NCBI GenBank assembly: GCA_947038565.1
Contig: CAMQWP010000016.1
Span: 1 to 43,326 of the forward strand
DNA: 43,326 bases
From: an uncultured Clostridia bacterium
Lineage (GTDB): Bacteria; Bacillota; Clostridia; Christensenellales; UBA3700
Direction: 5' to 3'
The position numbers were made by a program, and so were the translations under genes. A model generated the notes under the pieces. It was not told the DNA's origin and ran no database searches. It worked only from the letters and a program-made list of their open reading frames with translations. Of the stretch, positions 42,151 to 43,326 are shown piece after piece (the stretch's first letter is position 1; every line of letters starts with the position of its first letter).

Positions 42151-43326
42151 CCACTAGTTATTAAAATCATAACTAGTCAATCAACAAACCCCCACTACAA
42201 ATACACCTATCATCGCGAATAGTAAATTACTTTTTAGTAGTTTTACTAGCTATCTCTTTAGCATTTTTCTTAGCAAGTCTCTTCTCTAGCTTTATAGTTT
42301 CTCGCATTTCGATTATTGTTATATAATTCATCTCAACGATATCCATAACCGTACTTAGAGACTTTTCATCAGTCACATTAACCAGTACTGGCTTTTGCTT
42401 TAGCTTGATATCAGTGTCGCGTTCGTACTTACTCAAGCCGTCATTCGGGATAAGCAAGTGTGCGATGATAACGTTTGCATTTATCGTGATTTTAAGCAGT
42501 TGACTACTACCGATCTTGAAGTTATCGTGCATTTCAGAGTTCGTTGTTCTAGTCTCTACCTTGTTCGATACCATCTTAAATAGCTTGTCATATCTGCGTT
42601 TTTGACTCTTATCAAGCATGTTATAACGCTCTTCTTTTGTCATCACTACCTTGACTGGAGGTATTACAAATCTCCTGTCCTTACCACCGTAATATATCTC
42701 ATCAGCAACAACATGCTTTTGCTCTTCATCATCCAAGTCACGCTTTCTCTTCTCAAAATCTCTCATGTCTTGCGCGACCTCTTCTTGAAGACTAAGTTTT
42801 GCCGCCTTTGCGATCTCCGCCTCAGCTTGTGCCTCGAATATCTGACGCATATTTGTCGTCATCAGCTCCATCATGCTTGACATCACTTCCTTGATATCGT
42901 TCTTGTCCATTCCGTCACGTCTTTCTCCGTCATAGACCTGTGGCAAGTTCGATTGAGACAGATTAGGCATTTGCATTTGCGGATTATATCCATACATCTG
43001 CTGTCCATACATTTGCTGTTGAGCTTGCATATTCAAGTACTGCTGTTGCTTTTGCACATCATTAACGATCGGGTTGCCCTGTGCGTCATAAATTTGTGGC
43101 TGTGGCGACTGCATATTGTTATTAAAGCCATAATACGGCTGATTTAACTGCGGTAATGGCTGTGGTTGTATAGGTACTTCTGGCAATGATCTCGCCGCCA
43201 ATTGCTCAGTTATTCTATCATTCAACATCTTTTGTTGCGCTAACATTTGCTCTTGCATTTGCTTTTGTTGCAACTGCATCATCTCTTGTTGTGCTTTCAT
43301 TTGCTCTTGCATTACTAGCGTTTGTG
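42151..43326. repeat. Segmental duplication, copy B arm (partner 33241-34432)
   Basis: Counterpart of 33241-34432 with an offset of about 8.9 kb. The homology does not end before the window edge, so the duplication is larger than seen. A second matched block, 41026-41166 against 33028-33169, is displaced by about 8.0 kb; the difference is the interval carrying the 233-aa gene and recombinase remnant. Confidence 0.95.
42227..43326 (-). CDS. Giant membrane-spanning protein, copy B, partial (C-terminal 366 codons; N-terminus beyond right edge)
   Basis: The frame is open from the window edge to the stop at 42227; the internal Met at 43312 is not a start, because A-Q-T-L-V before it is coded as in copy A. 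Contains the Gln/Met-rich coil, Pro/Gln linker (two QQMYG units), helical stretch and the complete C-terminal domain with D-I-K-L-K-Q-K-P and D-E-K-S-L. It is nearly identical to copy A over its visible length. If the full gene has the same size it would extend several kilobases beyond the window. It is followed by the 233-aa gene, the recombinase remnant and a terminator, which together make one module. Confidence 0.9.
   Translation of the reverse strand, partial: QTLVMQEQMKAQQEMMQLQQKQMQEQMLAQQKMLNDRITEQLAARSLPEVPIQPQPLPQLNQPYYGFNNNMQSPQPQIYDAQGNPIVNDVQKQQQYLNMQAQQQMYGQQMYGYNPQMQMPNLSQSNLPQVYDGERRDGMDKNDIKEVMSSMMELMTTNMRQIFEAQAEAEIAKAAKLSLQEEVAQDMRDFEKRKRDLDDEEQKHVVADEIYYGGKDRRFVIPPVKVVMTKEERYNMLDKSQKRRYDKLFKMVSNKVETRTTNSEMHDNFKIGSSQLLKITINANVIIAHLLIPNDGLSKYERDTDIKLKQKPVLVNVTDEKSLSTVMDIVEMNYITIIEMRETIKLEKRLAKKNAKEIASKTTKK

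Noticed and set aside
43227..43312. Met at 43312 as the start of a separate 361-residue gene
   Set aside because: The frame is open to the window edge and codes the same residues before this Met as copy A, so the gene continues beyond the window.

Overview
The window looks like a chromosomal segment from a low-GC Gram-positive bacterium, most likely an uncultured gut-associated member of the Clostridia. That placement is inferred from strong GGAGG-type ribosome binding sites, sigma-A-like promoters, lipobox lipoproteins, BspA-type leucine-rich repeats, MBG/GLUG giant surface proteins, and a cluster of Spo0A-box-like sites. No rRNA, tRNA or CRISPR array was recognised.

Layout. 1-2198 (-) is a large XRE-type HTH / transmembrane / leucine-rich-repeat protein that runs off the left edge. 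2810-3463 (-) is a Qnr-like pentapeptide-repeat protein. 3805-14015 (-) is a translationally coupled pair: a 3201-aa MBG-repeat surface protein and a small lipoprotein. 14016-15076 is a 1-kb divergent intergenic region with an array of Spo0A-box-like heptamers in tandem pairs 10 bp apart. It precedes a sialidase-superfamily lipoprotein (15077-16510, +). 16778-17432 (-) holds a DUF1653 protein and a small membrane protein. 17795-21455 (-) holds two BspA-type LRR surface proteins, one broken by an in-frame TAA. A small XRE regulator (21739-22071, +) follows.

22316-29649 is a host-glycan-type saccharolytic locus: a GH129/GH101-like glycosidase, a DUF5107 protein and a GH95-like alpha-fucosidase (broken by an in-frame TAA), with a divergent AraC regulator that carries a probable frameshift. 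With the sialidase-like lipoprotein these activities fit mucin O-glycan removal (sialic acid, fucose, alpha-GalNAc). That is inference from family membership. 30054-33000 holds a divergent LysR / YeiH-family exporter pair and a polytopic membrane protein.

33318-43326 (-) is the most unusual part. A 2224-aa protein has an exported GLUG/MBG ectodomain, one transmembrane helix, and then what should be a cytoplasmic tail of two InlB/Flg_new-type repeats, a Gln/Met-rich coiled coil and an unrecognised C-terminal domain. A nearly identical second copy (C-terminal 366 codons visible) lies immediately upstream and runs off the right edge. Between them sit a free-standing 233-aa gene carrying a diverged copy of the same C-terminal domain, and the decayed 3' end of a tyrosine recombinase. 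The same place behind the first copy keeps a deletion scar in which the recombinase 3' end is fused to the first codons of the 233-aa gene. The two copies are therefore descendants of one module: giant protein, 233-aa protein, recombinase, terminator.

Three genes between 17795 and 29649 carry single lesions (two in-frame TAA, one 1-base frameshift). They are either decaying or affected by assembly errors; several intact genes end in TAA, so a changed genetic code is unlikely.
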